DNA of 56,103 nucleotides, from the NCBI GenBank assembly GCA_030832455.1, contig JAURJB010000004.1, positions 1 to 56,103 of the forward strand, given 5' to 3'. Position 1 is the first letter of the stretch. Each line of letters begins with the position of its first letter. The stretch comes from Acidimicrobiales bacterium (GTDB lineage Bacteria > Actinomycetota > Acidimicrobiia > Acidimicrobiales > Ilumatobacteraceae). Under the pieces are notes generated by a model, which did not search any database, had not been told where the DNA came from, and saw only the letters and a list, made by a program, of their open reading frames with translations. Below are positions 1 to 8,510 of the stretch, one piece after another. Position numbers and translations under genes: made by a program.

Positions 1-1791
1 GGTTGGAGGAATCGTGATCGATTCATTTTGTCCAATGGTCACGCGTCCATCTTGCAATACGCTGCACTATTTCTCAACGGGTATGGCCTTGAAATAGACG
101 ACATCAAGGCTTTTCGTCAATGGGATTCACTTACCCCTGGACATCCAGAAGTTGGTCATACACGCGGCGTAGAAGTCACCACCGGACCACTCGGTCAAGG
201 GTTTGCCAATGCTGTTGGTATGGCAATAGCCGAACGTAATTTACGAGAACGTTTCGGCTCAGACCTGATGAGTCATCACACGTACGTGCTCGCGGGCGAT
301 GGATGCTTTATGGAGGGCATCAGTCATGAAGCTGCTTCGCTTGCGGGTCATCTTGGCCTCGATCGTTTGGTGTGCATATTCGATGACAATGGAATAACGA
401 TTGATGGCAGCACATCCTTGACATGTTCAGATGATGTTCGTCAGCGCTTCAGCAGTTACGGATGGAATGTCATCGAGGCTGGCAACATCGCCGAGGATCT
501 AGATGCTCTTGAATCCATGCTCAACACTGCTCGCAATCATCGCGGTCAGCCAACGTTGTGCATCCTAAAAACGCAAATTGGTTTCCCATCACCTGATTTC
601 ACAGATGCTCATGAGGCGCATGGAAATCCATTTCTCGCAGAACATGTTGTGCGAACAAAGCAAGTTATGGGTATTCCGAACGAGCCCTTCTGGGCTCCAG
701 ACAGCGTTGTTCGCGAGTCGCGTGAACATGCCATCGCGCGCGGAAATACATGGTTGGATGAATATGCAACGTCTTCTATTCATGCTGAACATGCTCACGC
801 ATTTAATGCGTGTTGGACTACCCCTGATGGCTCTGTCATTTCTGAAGTGATGCCAACGTTTGCACAAGACTCGACACTTGCCACACGTCAAGCAATCCAA
901 CAATGCATTGAAGCAAGTGTCGCCTCGCTTCCAGGATTGATCATCGGTTCTGCAGATCTCACGGGAAACACCGGAGTAAAGGTGAAAGCAGTTGGCGGTC
1001 AATCACGTCAATTGCCTACTGGTCAACAGGTATATTTCGGAATTCGGGAGCATGCAATGGGCGCCGCGATGGTCGGCATGGCATTACATGGTGGAACTAT
1101 CCCCGTGGGTGGAACATTCTTCGTGTTTGCCGATTACATGCGTGGCTCAATGCGCTTGTCAGCACTGAGCAAGGCACGTGTCATTTTCGTGTTCACACAT
1201 GATTCTATTGGAGTTGGTGAAGATGGTCCAACGCACCAACCAGTTGAGCATCTTGCCAGCTTGCGAGTGATTCCGGGTTTACAAGTGATCCGTCCTGCAG
1301 ATTCCAATGAGACAAAAGTTGCTTGGGAATGCGCGCTTACATACGACGGACCAACGTGCCTGGTGCTGAGTCGACAATCATTGCCAATCACAACGGATGG
1401 TGACGCTGTTCGTTACGGTGCGCAAACCGTTATCAAACGTGATCAACCGAATGTCATCTTGGTGGCAACTGGCAGTGAGGTCTCAGTGTGTATTGCTGCC
1501 GCCGCAGCATTGCAAGAGTCAAATTGTCATGCAAACGTTGTTTCGATGCCTTCATTTGACCGATTTAACAACCAGCCTCTCCCATATCAACATGATGTAT
1601 TTCCAAAAGGTGTTCCTGTGGTTTCGGTAGAAGCTGGTGTCACTTTTGGATGGTCAGAGTATGCAGATGCAAGTATCGGAATTGACCGTTTTGGTGCAAG
1701 CGCCCCCGGTGCAACCGTGATGGAAAAACTCGGAATTTCGGTGGAACATGTGGTTCGTGTTGCCCGTGAAATTGCAATCAAACGGTCATGA
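1..1791 (+). CDS. tkt: Transketolase, 5'-truncated by the window edge
   Basis: Thiamine-diphosphate enzyme of the non-oxidative pentose phosphate pathway that moves two-carbon units between sugar phosphates in the cytoplasm. The ORF track begins at an internal TTG (base 28), but the frame is open to base 1 and reads GWRNRDRFILSNGHAS, the usual transketolase sequence about 60 residues after the start, so the N-terminus lies upstream. Seen: the GDGCFMEGISHEA thiamine-diphosphate/metal loop, GIREHAMGAAMVGMALHGG of the pyrimidine-binding domain and the GEDGPTHQPVEHLASLR stretch that is nearly invariant in the family. The stop overlaps the tal start in ATGA, so the two are probably co-translated. 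Very confident. Confidence 0.97.
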   Translation, partial: GWRNRDRFILSNGHASILQYAALFLNGYGLEIDDIKAFRQWDSLTPGHPEVGHTRGVEVTTGPLGQGFANAVGMAIAERNLRERFGSDLMSHHTYVLAGDGCFMEGISHEAASLAGHLGLDRLVCIFDDNGITIDGSTSLTCSDDVRQRFSSYGWNVIEAGNIAEDLDALESMLNTARNHRGQPTLCILKTQIGFPSPDFTDAHEAHGNPFLAEHVVRTKQVMGIPNEPFWAPDSVVRESREHAIARGNTWLDEYATSSIHAEHAHAFNACWTTPDGSVISEVMPTFAQDSTLATRQAIQQCIEASVASLPGLIIGSADLTGNTGVKVKAVGGQSRQLPTGQQVYFGIREHAMGAAMVGMALHGGTIPVGGTFFVFADYMRGSMRLSALSKARVIFVFTHDSIGVGEDGPTHQPVEHLASLRVIPGLQVIRPADSNETKVAWECALTYDGPTCLVLSRQSLPITTDGDAVRYGAQTVIKRDQPNVILVATGSEVSVCIAAAAALQESNCHANVVSMPSFDRFNNQPLPYQHDVFPKGVPVVSVEAGVTFGWSEYADASIGIDRFGASAPGATVMEKLGISVEHVVRVAREIAIKRS

Positions 1792-2897
1792 ACTCTCCAC
1801 ATCAACAACCTTTAGTTCAGCTTTTTGATGCTGGTGGACAAAGCCCATGGCTCGACAATCTCAAGCGGGAATATATCGAGCACGGAGATTTTGAACGCGT
1901 CCTTGCCTCGGGCATTCGGGGGTTGACATCAAATCCCACCATTTTCCAGAAGGCCATTGAAGGATCCGATTTATACGATGCTCAATTCCATCAGTGCCTT
2001 GAGCAGGGATTCTCTATAGAGGACACGTATTGGGAACTCGTCAAAAGCGACATCATTGCCGCAGCCGATATCTTCCGACCGCTCTACGACAAGTCGTATG
2101 GTCTTGACGGCTACGTAAGCGTCGAAGTGTCACCGGAACTAGCCCATGACACGCTCGGAACAATTGCCGCAGCACAACTGCTCCATGATCAAATTGCTCG
2201 TCCCAATGTGATGATCAAAATACCCGCAACGGTTGAAGGTTTGCCCGCTATCGAAGAAGTCATCAGCCGTGGAATTAATGTCAATGTCACCTTGATTTTT
2301 AGCGTGCTTCGCTACGCCGAGGTGATGAGTGCGTATATCCAAGGACTCACTCGTTTAGCAGCAACCGCGCCTCAACGGGTTGCCGATGTAGCTTCCGTGG
2401 CGAGTTTCTTCATTTCTCGAGTCGATTCCGAGATCGATAAACGTCTGCAAGCGATTGGGTCTGAGGGCGCTACACAACTCATGGGCAAGGCTGCTATTGC
2501 CCAAGCTAAAATTGCGTATCAAATGTTTGAGCGCACATTTGCCGGCGATGTTTGGAAAGCGCTGTCTCAGGCAGGAGCACAGGTGCAACGGCCGCTATGG
2601 GCATCAACCAGCACGAAAAATCCAACGTATCCCGACACCATGTATGTCGATCAACTGATCGGTCCACATTCAGTCAATACGCTTCCCGACCAAACCATGG
2701 ACGCATTTATCCAACGCGGGACCATCGATGTCACCATCACTCGCGGTGTACAAGATGCTCACGATGTATGGGCTTCCCTGTCGCAATTTGCGATTGACCC
2801 AAACCAAGTGGCACAGCAACTAGAGACAGAAGGCGTGGCATCGTTTCAGAAAAGCTTCCGTGATCTTTTGGCAGTACTTGTAGCAAAAGCCAATTAG
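1788..2897 (+). CDS. tal: Transaldolase (actinobacterial long form)
   Basis: Transfers a dihydroxyacetone unit from sedoheptulose 7-phosphate to glyceraldehyde 3-phosphate through a lysine Schiff base, completing the non-oxidative pentose phosphate branch with the upstream tkt. At 369 residues it has the length of the actinobacterial/cyanobacterial subfamily rather than the roughly 315 of E. coli TalB. Seen: GLTSNPTIFQKAI near residue 45, the active-site strand NVMIKIPAT with its lysine near residue 147, NVTLIFS and the C-terminal WASTSTKNP. The ATG lies in the tkt stop (ATGA), which supports this start. The next ORF begins three bases after the stop, so the transcript probably continues into the LOG-family gene. 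Confidence 0.96.
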   Translation: MNSPHQQPLVQLFDAGGQSPWLDNLKREYIEHGDFERVLASGIRGLTSNPTIFQKAIEGSDLYDAQFHQCLEQGFSIEDTYWELVKSDIIAAADIFRPLYDKSYGLDGYVSVEVSPELAHDTLGTIAAAQLLHDQIARPNVMIKIPATVEGLPAIEEVISRGINVNVTLIFSVLRYAEVMSAYIQGLTRLAATAPQRVADVASVASFFISRVDSEIDKRLQAIGSEGATQLMGKAAIAQAKIAYQMFERTFAGDVWKALSQAGAQVQRPLWASTSTKNPTYPDTMYVDQLIGPHSVNTLPDQTMDAFIQRGTIDVTITRGVQDAHDVWASLSQFAIDPNQVAQQLETEGVASFQKSFRDLLAVLVAKAN

Positions 2898-2900
2898 ATC

Positions 2901-3926
2901 ATGGTTGACGACGGGCCAGATCGCTCTCTAGACGAAGCATTAAGCCAGCTGATTGCCGAGCACGGAGGTGGTCATGACACCGACTACGTTAAGCACCTCA
3001 TTATTACTGCACTTGGGTTAGGGCAAGACAACACGTCAACGCTGGATTTAAAGATCGCTTCCTCAGCATTGAAGGAGATGCGTGAGGCGTTTTCGATGTT
3101 TGATCCGTATGCAGATCGCAAAAAGGTGACCATCTTTGGTTCTGCACGAACCAAAAAAGATGACCCACTGTATTTGCACACGCAACATGTTGCAGCAGAG
3201 TTGTCTGCGCGCGGTTGGATGGTGGTTACTGGTGCTGGTCCGGGGATCATGGAAGCGGGAATGGTTGGTGCTGGTCGAGATCAATCAATTGGGGTATCCA
3301 TCAGGTTGCCTTTTGAAGCGAGCGCGAATCCGATCATTGCTGGTGACGGCAAGTTTGTCGAGATGCGCTATTTCTTCACTCGAAAACTGATGTTGATGAA
3401 GGATTCCCAGGCGTTCATTTGTATGCCTGGTGGATTTGGAACTCTTGATGAAACATTTGAACTACTGACCTTGATGCAAACCGGCCGAGGCGCTATCGCC
3501 CCGACTGTCCTTTTGGACTTACCTGGTGATCACTTCTGGCAGACAATGGATACGTTCGTGCGAAACGAGCTACTTCCAAGAGGCTTGATCTCGCCTTCAG
3601 ATTTATCGCTGTACAAAGTCTGTGAAACCACAATCGGTGCAGTGACCGAGATCGAGGATTTCTACCGTGTATTTCATTCGATTCGTTTCGTCGGCAAGTA
3701 CCTCATCGTCCGTATGAACAAGAGTATTTCCGAGGGATATTTGGCTGCCATGCAGACTGATTTTGCACATCTTCGCAAAAATGGTCTATTTGAGGCGTGT
3801 GGTCCAACACCGCAGGAAATCAGTACCAACGACAACTTAGACAAAACCAGATTTAAGTTTGAGTTTGTACGTAACGACCTTGGTGGTTTGAGATCGTTAA
3901 TTGATCGGATTAATCAAGCCGACTAA
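2901..3926 (+). CDS. LOG-family (TIGR00730-type) Rossmann-fold protein
   Basis: A 341-residue protein of the family once mislabelled lysine decarboxylase, whose tested members are nucleotide 5'-monophosphate phosphoribohydrolases (cytokinin-activating LOG) or PpnN-type nucleosidases. Seen: GSARTKKDDPLY near residue 75, VTGAGPGIMEAG, and the signature PGGFGTLDE near residue 175. The core is flanked by about 70 extra N-terminal and about 100 extra C-terminal residues, so it is longer than the usual 180-200 residue LOG and closer in plan to PpnN-like proteins. Three bases separate it from tal, giving a tkt-tal-LOG transcript; a link to ribose 5-phosphate salvage is my inference. Its last 17 bases overlap the end of the opposite gene. 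Confidence 0.88.
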   Translation: MVDDGPDRSLDEALSQLIAEHGGGHDTDYVKHLIITALGLGQDNTSTLDLKIASSALKEMREAFSMFDPYADRKKVTIFGSARTKKDDPLYLHTQHVAAELSARGWMVVTGAGPGIMEAGMVGAGRDQSIGVSIRLPFEASANPIIAGDGKFVEMRYFFTRKLMLMKDSQAFICMPGGFGTLDETFELLTLMQTGRGAIAPTVLLDLPGDHFWQTMDTFVRNELLPRGLISPSDLSLYKVCETTIGAVTEIEDFYRVFHSIRFVGKYLIVRMNKSISEGYLAAMQTDFAHLRKNGLFEACGPTPQEISTNDNLDKTRFKFEFVRNDLGGLRSLIDRINQAD

Positions 3927-4098
3927 GCACACCGATTGCTTTTTCTACTGCTCTGCGGGCTTGGGTAATTTGGCGTTCACGTTCAGGACGCTTGGCCTGA
4001 CCTTCACGGTGTGCCTCTTTGAGCGCGTCTAGAGACTTGTCGGCAAGATCTTCGGATATGCCTTGCAGGTGAGTGATGATTTCTTCAACGGATGCCAC
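3910..4098 (-). CDS. Small helical charged protein, unknown
   Basis: I do not recognise this 62-residue protein. It is rich in Glu, Arg, Lys, Ala and Leu (for example REGQAKRPERERQITQARRA) and should form one or two long helices. The track starts at TTG 4104. I prefer GTG 4098 because the -10-like TACAGT ends exactly six bases upstream, the leaderless arrangement seen repeatedly in this window. It overlaps the end of the LOG gene tail to tail and is divergent from the Cys-rich gene. Its reality rests on helical amphipathic composition and the promoter, not on a family match. Confidence 0.6.
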   Translation of the reverse strand: MASVEEIITHLQGISEDLADKSLDALKEAHREGQAKRPERERQITQARRAVEKAIGVLSRLD

Positions 4099-4104
4099 AA
4101 ACAA

Positions 4105-4123
4105 ACTGTACTTCGTCTATCGT
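4105..4123. promoter_or_regulatory. Compact divergent promoter region
   Basis: Only 33 bases separate the two divergent starts (GTG 4098 minus, GTG 4132 plus). The minus-strand -10-like TACAGT (4105-4110) is six bases from its GTG; the plus-strand TATCGT (4118-4123) is eight bases from its GTG. No Shine-Dalgarno is visible on either side, so both messages are probably leaderless. Each promoter's -35 region would overlap the other promoter or gene. This is prediction from motif and spacing only. Confidence 0.45.
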
Positions 4124-4131
4124 TATCGCTC

Positions 4132-4863
4132 GTGCCAAAGCCTAAAGACCTCCACGAATATGTCAGCTTCTCAGATCCCAACTCCGATCAGACATGGATG
4201 ATCGACGCAACCTATTTACAGTCCAACTGGACATGTATTTATGGCTCGGGGTGCAAGGGGGATCTTGATGATGATGCAACAAAGCTGCAGCACGGATGTT
4301 GCAGTTACGGTGCCCACTTCATCGACAAGAAAGACCTTGCTTCAGTAAAACGTTCAGTCGCCCGCCTCAAGCCAGAACACTGGCAGAATATGGAGCGCGG
4401 CAAGAACGGTAAGTGGCTGGGTAAAGAACGTGATGGCGCAGATGTCACGCGCAAAGTGAACGGTGTATGCATTTTTCACAACGATGCCGATTTTCCCGGT
4501 GGGCTTGGGTGTGCATTCCATATTGCAGCCCTTGAGGCGGGTGAACGTCCGATGGACTGGAAGCCTGATGTGTGTTGGCAAGTCCCTCTCCGATTGGAAG
4601 AGTTCACTGAAGATGATGGCCATGTTGTTTCCTTTGTGCGCGAATGGAAGCGTCGCGACTGGGGCGAGGGCGGTCATGACTTCCATTGGTGGTGCACGGA
4701 TGACTCAAAAGCATTCGTTGGCAAAAATCCTGTGTACGAGTACCTAAAAGATGAGCTCACAGAGCTGGTTGGACCAGCGATCTACAAGATGATCGTAGAG
4801 ACGCTGTCGCGGGACACTTCGGTAGCGCTTCCCCATCCCAAGATGAAGAAACCAAAAAACTAG
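4132..4863 (+). CDS. Cysteine-rich conserved-looking protein, unknown
   Basis: A soluble protein of about 243 residues without signal peptide or membrane segment. The track start (4063) would run into the opposite gene. GTG 4132, giving VPKPKDLHEYVSF, fits better and has a -10-like TATCGT upstream. Cysteines are clustered: WTCIYGSGCKG, GCCSYGAHF, GVCIFHND, LGCAFHI, DVCWQ and WWCTDDS, spaced as in metal- or Fe-S-binding proteins such as the YkgJ/DUF3109-like groups. That comparison is loose and no function is assigned. It ends in a four-base overlap with the convergent typA stop. Intact and well framed, so a real gene with unknown role. Confidence 0.75.
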   Translation: MPKPKDLHEYVSFSDPNSDQTWMIDATYLQSNWTCIYGSGCKGDLDDDATKLQHGCCSYGAHFIDKKDLASVKRSVARLKPEHWQNMERGKNGKWLGKERDGADVTRKVNGVCIFHNDADFPGGLGCAFHIAALEAGERPMDWKPDVCWQVPLRLEEFTEDDGHVVSFVREWKRRDWGEGGHDFHWWCTDDSKAFVGKNPVYEYLKDELTELVGPAIYKMIVETLSRDTSVALPHPKMKKPKN

Positions 4864-6707
4864 TTATTTGATTTCTTGGTGTACTTGCGACGTTCTTCGA
4901 GCGTCAGGTAGCGCTTACGAATCCGAATGAAGTTTGGTGTCACTTCAACTAGCTCGTCATCGCCGATCCACTCAATAGCGGACTCCAGAGTATGTGTAAC
5001 TGGCGTTGCAAGTTTTGGGCCATCGTCGTGGCTGTGTGTACGAATGTTGGTTTTCTCCTTTGCACGAACCGCGTTGACGACCATTTCGTCATCACGTGAG
5101 TTCTCACCAACAACCATGCCTTCGTAGGTGTCATCGCCCGGAGACACGAACAAGGTTCCGCGAAGTTGCAAGTTGTCCAACGCGTAAGCAGTTGTTGTAC
5201 CCATGCGATCGGCGATCATTGCACCACCTAAGCGATGCGGAAGCTCGCCGCACCACGGCATCCAGCCTGCAAGGCTTTGATGAAGCAGCGCAGTACCACG
5301 CGTCACGGTAAGCAATAGCGAACGAAAACCAATCAGACCACGGGAAGGGGCCTCAAAGCTCACAATCGTTCTCCCTGGATCGCCAGGTCGAAGGTCGGTG
5401 ATGCGACCTTTGCGGGGTGCAAGCGCCTGAGTAATTGCGCCAACATACTCTTCAGGAACGTCACAGGTACCCGACTCGAGCGGTTCATGACGCTTGCCTT
5501 CAATGTCCTTGGTAATTACTTCTGGACGACTTACCTGAAGCTCGAAACCTTCGCGACGCATGTTTTCAATGAGAACTGCAAGCTGCAATTCACCTCGTCC
5601 TGCAACTTCCATGACTTCAGCAACTTCTGTATTTGAAATCTTGATGCTTACGTTGCCCAAGATTTCCTTGTTCAAGCGATCACGCAGGTGTCGACTGGTG
5701 AGATATTTGCCATCGCGACCAGCGTATGGAGATGTGTTAACACCAAAACTCATTCGCAATACCGGTTCATCCACTTCAAGGCGCGGGAGCGCAACTGGAT
5801 TATCGACTGAGGCGATGGTGTCACCAACCTCAACTTCTTCGATACCAGAGAGAATGAACAAGTCACCTGCAACAATTTCGGTTGCATCAGAGCGTTCAAT
5901 ACCCGAGAACTGGAAAAGTGAGCTGAGCTTTCGCTTCAAAATCGGTGCAGGATTCGCGTCAGTTGGCTTCTGACAGACTGCAACATTGTCGCCTTTACGA
6001 AGTACTCCAGAAATCACGCGACCGATGGCCAAGCGACCAAGGTAATCAGACGCATCCAAATTGGTCACCATTGCTTGTAATGGAGCAGTTGGATCATTCT
6101 TTGGTGCTGGAATATGTTCAACGATGGCATCAAGCAATGGACTGAGGTCGGCATCAGATGCAGGCATTCCAAGACCCTTCATCGCTCTGCTTTCACGAGC
6201 GACAGCAGAATACACAGGGAACGACAAATGGTGATCAGCATGCGCAAGGTCGAGGAACAATTGTTCTACTTCGAGCAACACTTCTTCTTTACGCTCATCT
6301 TGACGGTCAACTTTGTTAATCACCAAGATCACGGGAAGATCCAACGTGAGAGCCTTTGACAACACATATCGCGTCTGTGGTAGTGGGCCTTCAGCAGCGT
6401 CGACAAGAAGCAAAATGCCGTCAACAAGCGCCAATGCTCGCTCTACCTCGCCACCAAAGTCAGCGTGACCAGGAGTGTCCACCAAGTTGATCTTGGTTCC
6501 CTTCCACTCGATCTGAGCAGCCTTTGCAAGAATGGTGATTCCTCGCTCTCGCTCTTGATCGTCATTGTCCATAACACGCTCAATCACTGCAGCGTGAGCG
6601 GCAAAGGTGCCGGTACTACGCAGTAAGGCGTCTACGAGGGTTGTTTTGCCATGGTCTACGTGGGCGACCAAAGCAATATTGCGCAGCTTGTCAGATTGTT
6701 GTGTCAT
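4860..6707 (-). CDS. typA: TypA/BipA ribosome-associated GTPase
   Basis: Translational GTPase related to EF-G that binds the ribosome and influences large-subunit assembly and stress responses. At 615 residues it has the family length. Seen: G1 AHVDHGKTTLVDALL near residue 14, switch I ERERGITILAKAAQ, G3 DTPGHADFGGEVERAL, G4 NKVDRQDER, then EF-G-like domains with GRGELQLAVLIENMRREG and the TypA-specific C-terminal domain (SRGLIGFRSLLLT; VGENSRDDEMVVNAVRAKEKTNIR). The start ATG has no clear Shine-Dalgarno; a TACATT lies 11 bases upstream. It is last in the minus-strand series below RNase D and the small charged protein. Confidence 0.97.
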   Translation of the reverse strand: MTQQSDKLRNIALVAHVDHGKTTLVDALLRSTGTFAAHAAVIERVMDNDDQERERGITILAKAAQIEWKGTKINLVDTPGHADFGGEVERALALVDGILLLVDAAEGPLPQTRYVLSKALTLDLPVILVINKVDRQDERKEEVLLEVEQLFLDLAHADHHLSFPVYSAVARESRAMKGLGMPASDADLSPLLDAIVEHIPAPKNDPTAPLQAMVTNLDASDYLGRLAIGRVISGVLRKGDNVAVCQKPTDANPAPILKRKLSSLFQFSGIERSDATEIVAGDLFILSGIEEVEVGDTIASVDNPVALPRLEVDEPVLRMSFGVNTSPYAGRDGKYLTSRHLRDRLNKEILGNVSIKISNTEVAEVMEVAGRGELQLAVLIENMRREGFELQVSRPEVITKDIEGKRHEPLESGTCDVPEEYVGAITQALAPRKGRITDLRPGDPGRTIVSFEAPSRGLIGFRSLLLTVTRGTALLHQSLAGWMPWCGELPHRLGGAMIADRMGTTTAYALDNLQLRGTLFVSPGDDTYEGMVVGENSRDDEMVVNAVRAKEKTNIRTHSHDDGPKLATPVTHTLESAIEWIGDDELVEVTPNFIRIRKRYLTLEERRKYTKKSNN

Positions 6708-6743
6708 TGTGGGGGTGAAATGTAAAAGCCGAACAGGGCTGAT

Positions 6744-6938
6744 CTAGTTCTCTTCCTCTTCGCTTTCTTCCTCATCATCGTCGAACCGCACTCCGTAGCG
6801 TTCTGCTATGGCTGCATACTCGTCTTCTTCCGTCTGCGGCGAACGCGAACGCCCACCAAAACCTAAATCTTCGGCCGTTGGGCCTGATTGCTTCAATCTG
6901 CGCGCTTCTTCAAAGCGACGATGACGACCCTTCTTCAC
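6744..6938 (-). CDS. Small bipolar charged protein, unknown
   Basis: A 64-residue protein with a very basic N-terminus (MKKGRHRRFEEARRLKQSG) and a tail that is almost entirely acidic (DDDEEESEEEEN). I recall similar KKGRHRR-type short proteins in actinobacterial genomes but know no function; binding to RNA or the ribosome by the basic half is a guess. The start is GTG with a GGAG about eight bases upstream. It sits 36 bases before typA in the same direction, so the two may be co-expressed. The middle (GFGGRSRSPQTEEDEYAAIAERYG) looks low in order. Confidence 0.68.
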   Translation of the reverse strand: MKKGRHRRFEEARRLKQSGPTAEDLGFGGRSRSPQTEEDEYAAIAERYGVRFDDDEEESEEEEN

Positions 6939-6965
6939 GGTAGGGGCTCCGAACTGTGATCGGAC

Positions 6966-6984
6966 GGCTACCGCCTAGGTAGCC
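6966..6984. repeat. Inverted repeat (7-bp stem) after rnd
   Basis: GGCTACC (6966-6972) and GGTAGCC (6978-6984) form a perfect 7-bp stem with a five-base loop in the 103-base gap between the rnd stop and the small charged gene. No T-run follows on either strand, so it is not a classical intrinsic terminator. It may stabilise a processed 3' end or be an operator. Nothing else is evident in the gap. Confidence 0.45.
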
Positions 6985-7041
6985 GCCTATTGAATAAACA
7001 TCGCCGTGTACTCTAGCCGTAAACAGCCTCATTTAATGGCT

Positions 7042-8184
7042 TTATTGCAAGGTTGTTGGCAATAAACGAAGTCTTCCGTGCCCATCGAAGCTCAATCCTG
7101 CTTCTCCACTCAGAATTCGTTCGATGTCACGACCAACCATTTCTGCTCTCCAGCCTGTGGATAACCGTGATGTCTTGTTTGGTCGCAACAAATCCATGAT
7201 GTCCTGGCGAGTTCCGAGCAGTGTCGCATCGATGTCGTGAATGCGCGCTAACTCACCTATCCACGCTGCAATCAGGCTCATGGCAGGTCGAAACTCCTTA
7301 TCAATATCATCGGCATCTGACTGAGGAAATCGTGCATCTACTGATCTTCCTTTTTGAACCATTGCGATGATTTCGGATGAAATGGTTGGTCCAAGTTGGC
7401 GACTTTCTACCCCTCTGATCAGGCTGAGGTCCTCAACGGTTTCCGGCATTGCGTGCGCTATTCCGATCAATGCGATATCTGAAAGCACACGGCGCGGTGG
7501 AATATCACTTGCAATGGCTTTCAATTCACGCCATTGTGCAAGAGCTTGTGCAGTACCGCGCGACCCCGGCTTCAATGTTCGTACCTCTTTGATCTTCAAC
7601 CAAGCATCTCGCGGATCAGACGGACTCGTTGGTCGCGAACGCAGTTCCTCGCAAGCTTCTTGTGCCCATGACACTCTTCCCAATTGTTCAAGCTTTTGGT
7701 TGATCTTGTCGTGCAAAATAAACAAGTATTCGACGTCACTTGCTGCATACTTCATTTGATCCGCGCTGAGTGGTCTCCTTAACCAGTCTGTAAGCCGATC
7801 GCCTTTCGGCAGCGAAATCTTCAACTCGTTCTGGACAAGCGAAGCAAGCGATGGCGTAGATAAACCTATGAAACCAGATGACAGCTGCGTATCGAAAATA
7901 CGTTTTGGTATTGCGCCAACTGCATGTTGCAACACTTCCATATCCTGCTGTGCGGCATGAACAACGCACAAGGAATCAGAATCAAATAAACGTGAAAAAG
8001 CCGAAGTATCAACAGCTAGCGGGTCGATGATTGCAGTTGTTTCGTGGGTCTTTATCTGAACAAGAGCGAGTTTAGGAAAGTAGGTCTTTTCACGATGGAA
8101 CTCGGTGTCAAGGGCATAGCGATGGCGCAACACCGCATCGTCGATCAGCTCGCTCAGGGCGGCATCGGTGTCCACCCATATCAC
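7042..8184 (-). CDS. rnd: Ribonuclease D (DEDDy 3'-5' exonuclease with HRDC domain)
   Basis: Removes 3' nucleotides from tRNA precursors and other structured RNAs in the cytoplasm using two metal ions. Seen: Exo I YALDTEFHREKTYFP near residue 24 (Asp-Glu pair), Exo II VVHAAQQDMEVLQ near residue 75, Exo III YAASDVEYLFILH near residue 146 with the Tyr of the DEDDy class, followed by an HRDC-like helical domain (PPRRVLSDIALIGIAHAMP). Its 380 residues match the usual length. The start is GTG two bases after the rhodanese stop, so it is within the DUF3151-mobA-rhodanese-rnd operon. Confidence 0.95.
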   Translation of the reverse strand: MIWVDTDAALSELIDDAVLRHRYALDTEFHREKTYFPKLALVQIKTHETTAIIDPLAVDTSAFSRLFDSDSLCVVHAAQQDMEVLQHAVGAIPKRIFDTQLSSGFIGLSTPSLASLVQNELKISLPKGDRLTDWLRRPLSADQMKYAASDVEYLFILHDKINQKLEQLGRVSWAQEACEELRSRPTSPSDPRDAWLKIKEVRTLKPGSRGTAQALAQWRELKAIASDIPPRRVLSDIALIGIAHAMPETVEDLSLIRGVESRQLGPTISSEIIAMVQKGRSVDARFPQSDADDIDKEFRPAMSLIAAWIGELARIHDIDATLLGTRQDIMDLLRPNKTSRLSTGWRAEMVGRDIERILSGEAGLSFDGHGRLRLLPTTLQ

Positions 8185-8186
8185 GA

Positions 8187-8501
8187 TTAGGCGCCGGTTT
8201 CTACTTCGTTACCAAGGGCGATCCACCCAGAAGTACCGCCCGCAACATTGATCACATTAGTGATGCCTGCATCGTGTAAAAATTCGCACGCACGCATGCT
8301 TCTCGCACCTGAATGACAGATCACGTACACGTCGTTAGCACTGCGAAACTGCTCAACATTTTCGGGAACACTCGCAAGTGGAATCGAAATAGCGCGAGGA
8401 ACGTGCCCACCCTCGAACTCCGATGGTTCACGAACATCAATCAATTGAGCACCCGATTGCAACAACGAGTGAAGTTCAGCAGCAGAGATTTCCTTAATCA
8501 T
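8187..8501 (-). CDS. Single-domain rhodanese-like protein
   Basis: A 104-residue single rhodanese domain, the size of GlpE/PspE-type sulfurtransferases that carry a persulfide on one cysteine. Seen: LIDVREPSEFEGGHVPRAISIPL near residue 20 and the active-site loop CHSGARSMRACEFL near residue 62, with six residues following the catalytic Cys before the next helix as in typical sulfurtransferases. No signal peptide. It lies between a MobA-like nucleotidyltransferase and RNase D with gaps of 9 and 2 bases. A role in sulfur transfer for cofactor or tRNA thiolation is possible but not shown by the sequence. Confidence 0.93.
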   Translation of the reverse strand: MIKEISAAELHSLLQSGAQLIDVREPSEFEGGHVPRAISIPLASVPENVEQFRSANDVYVICHSGARSMRACEFLHDAGITNVINVAGGTSGWIALGNEVETGA

Positions 8502-8510
8502 GTCTCAATT

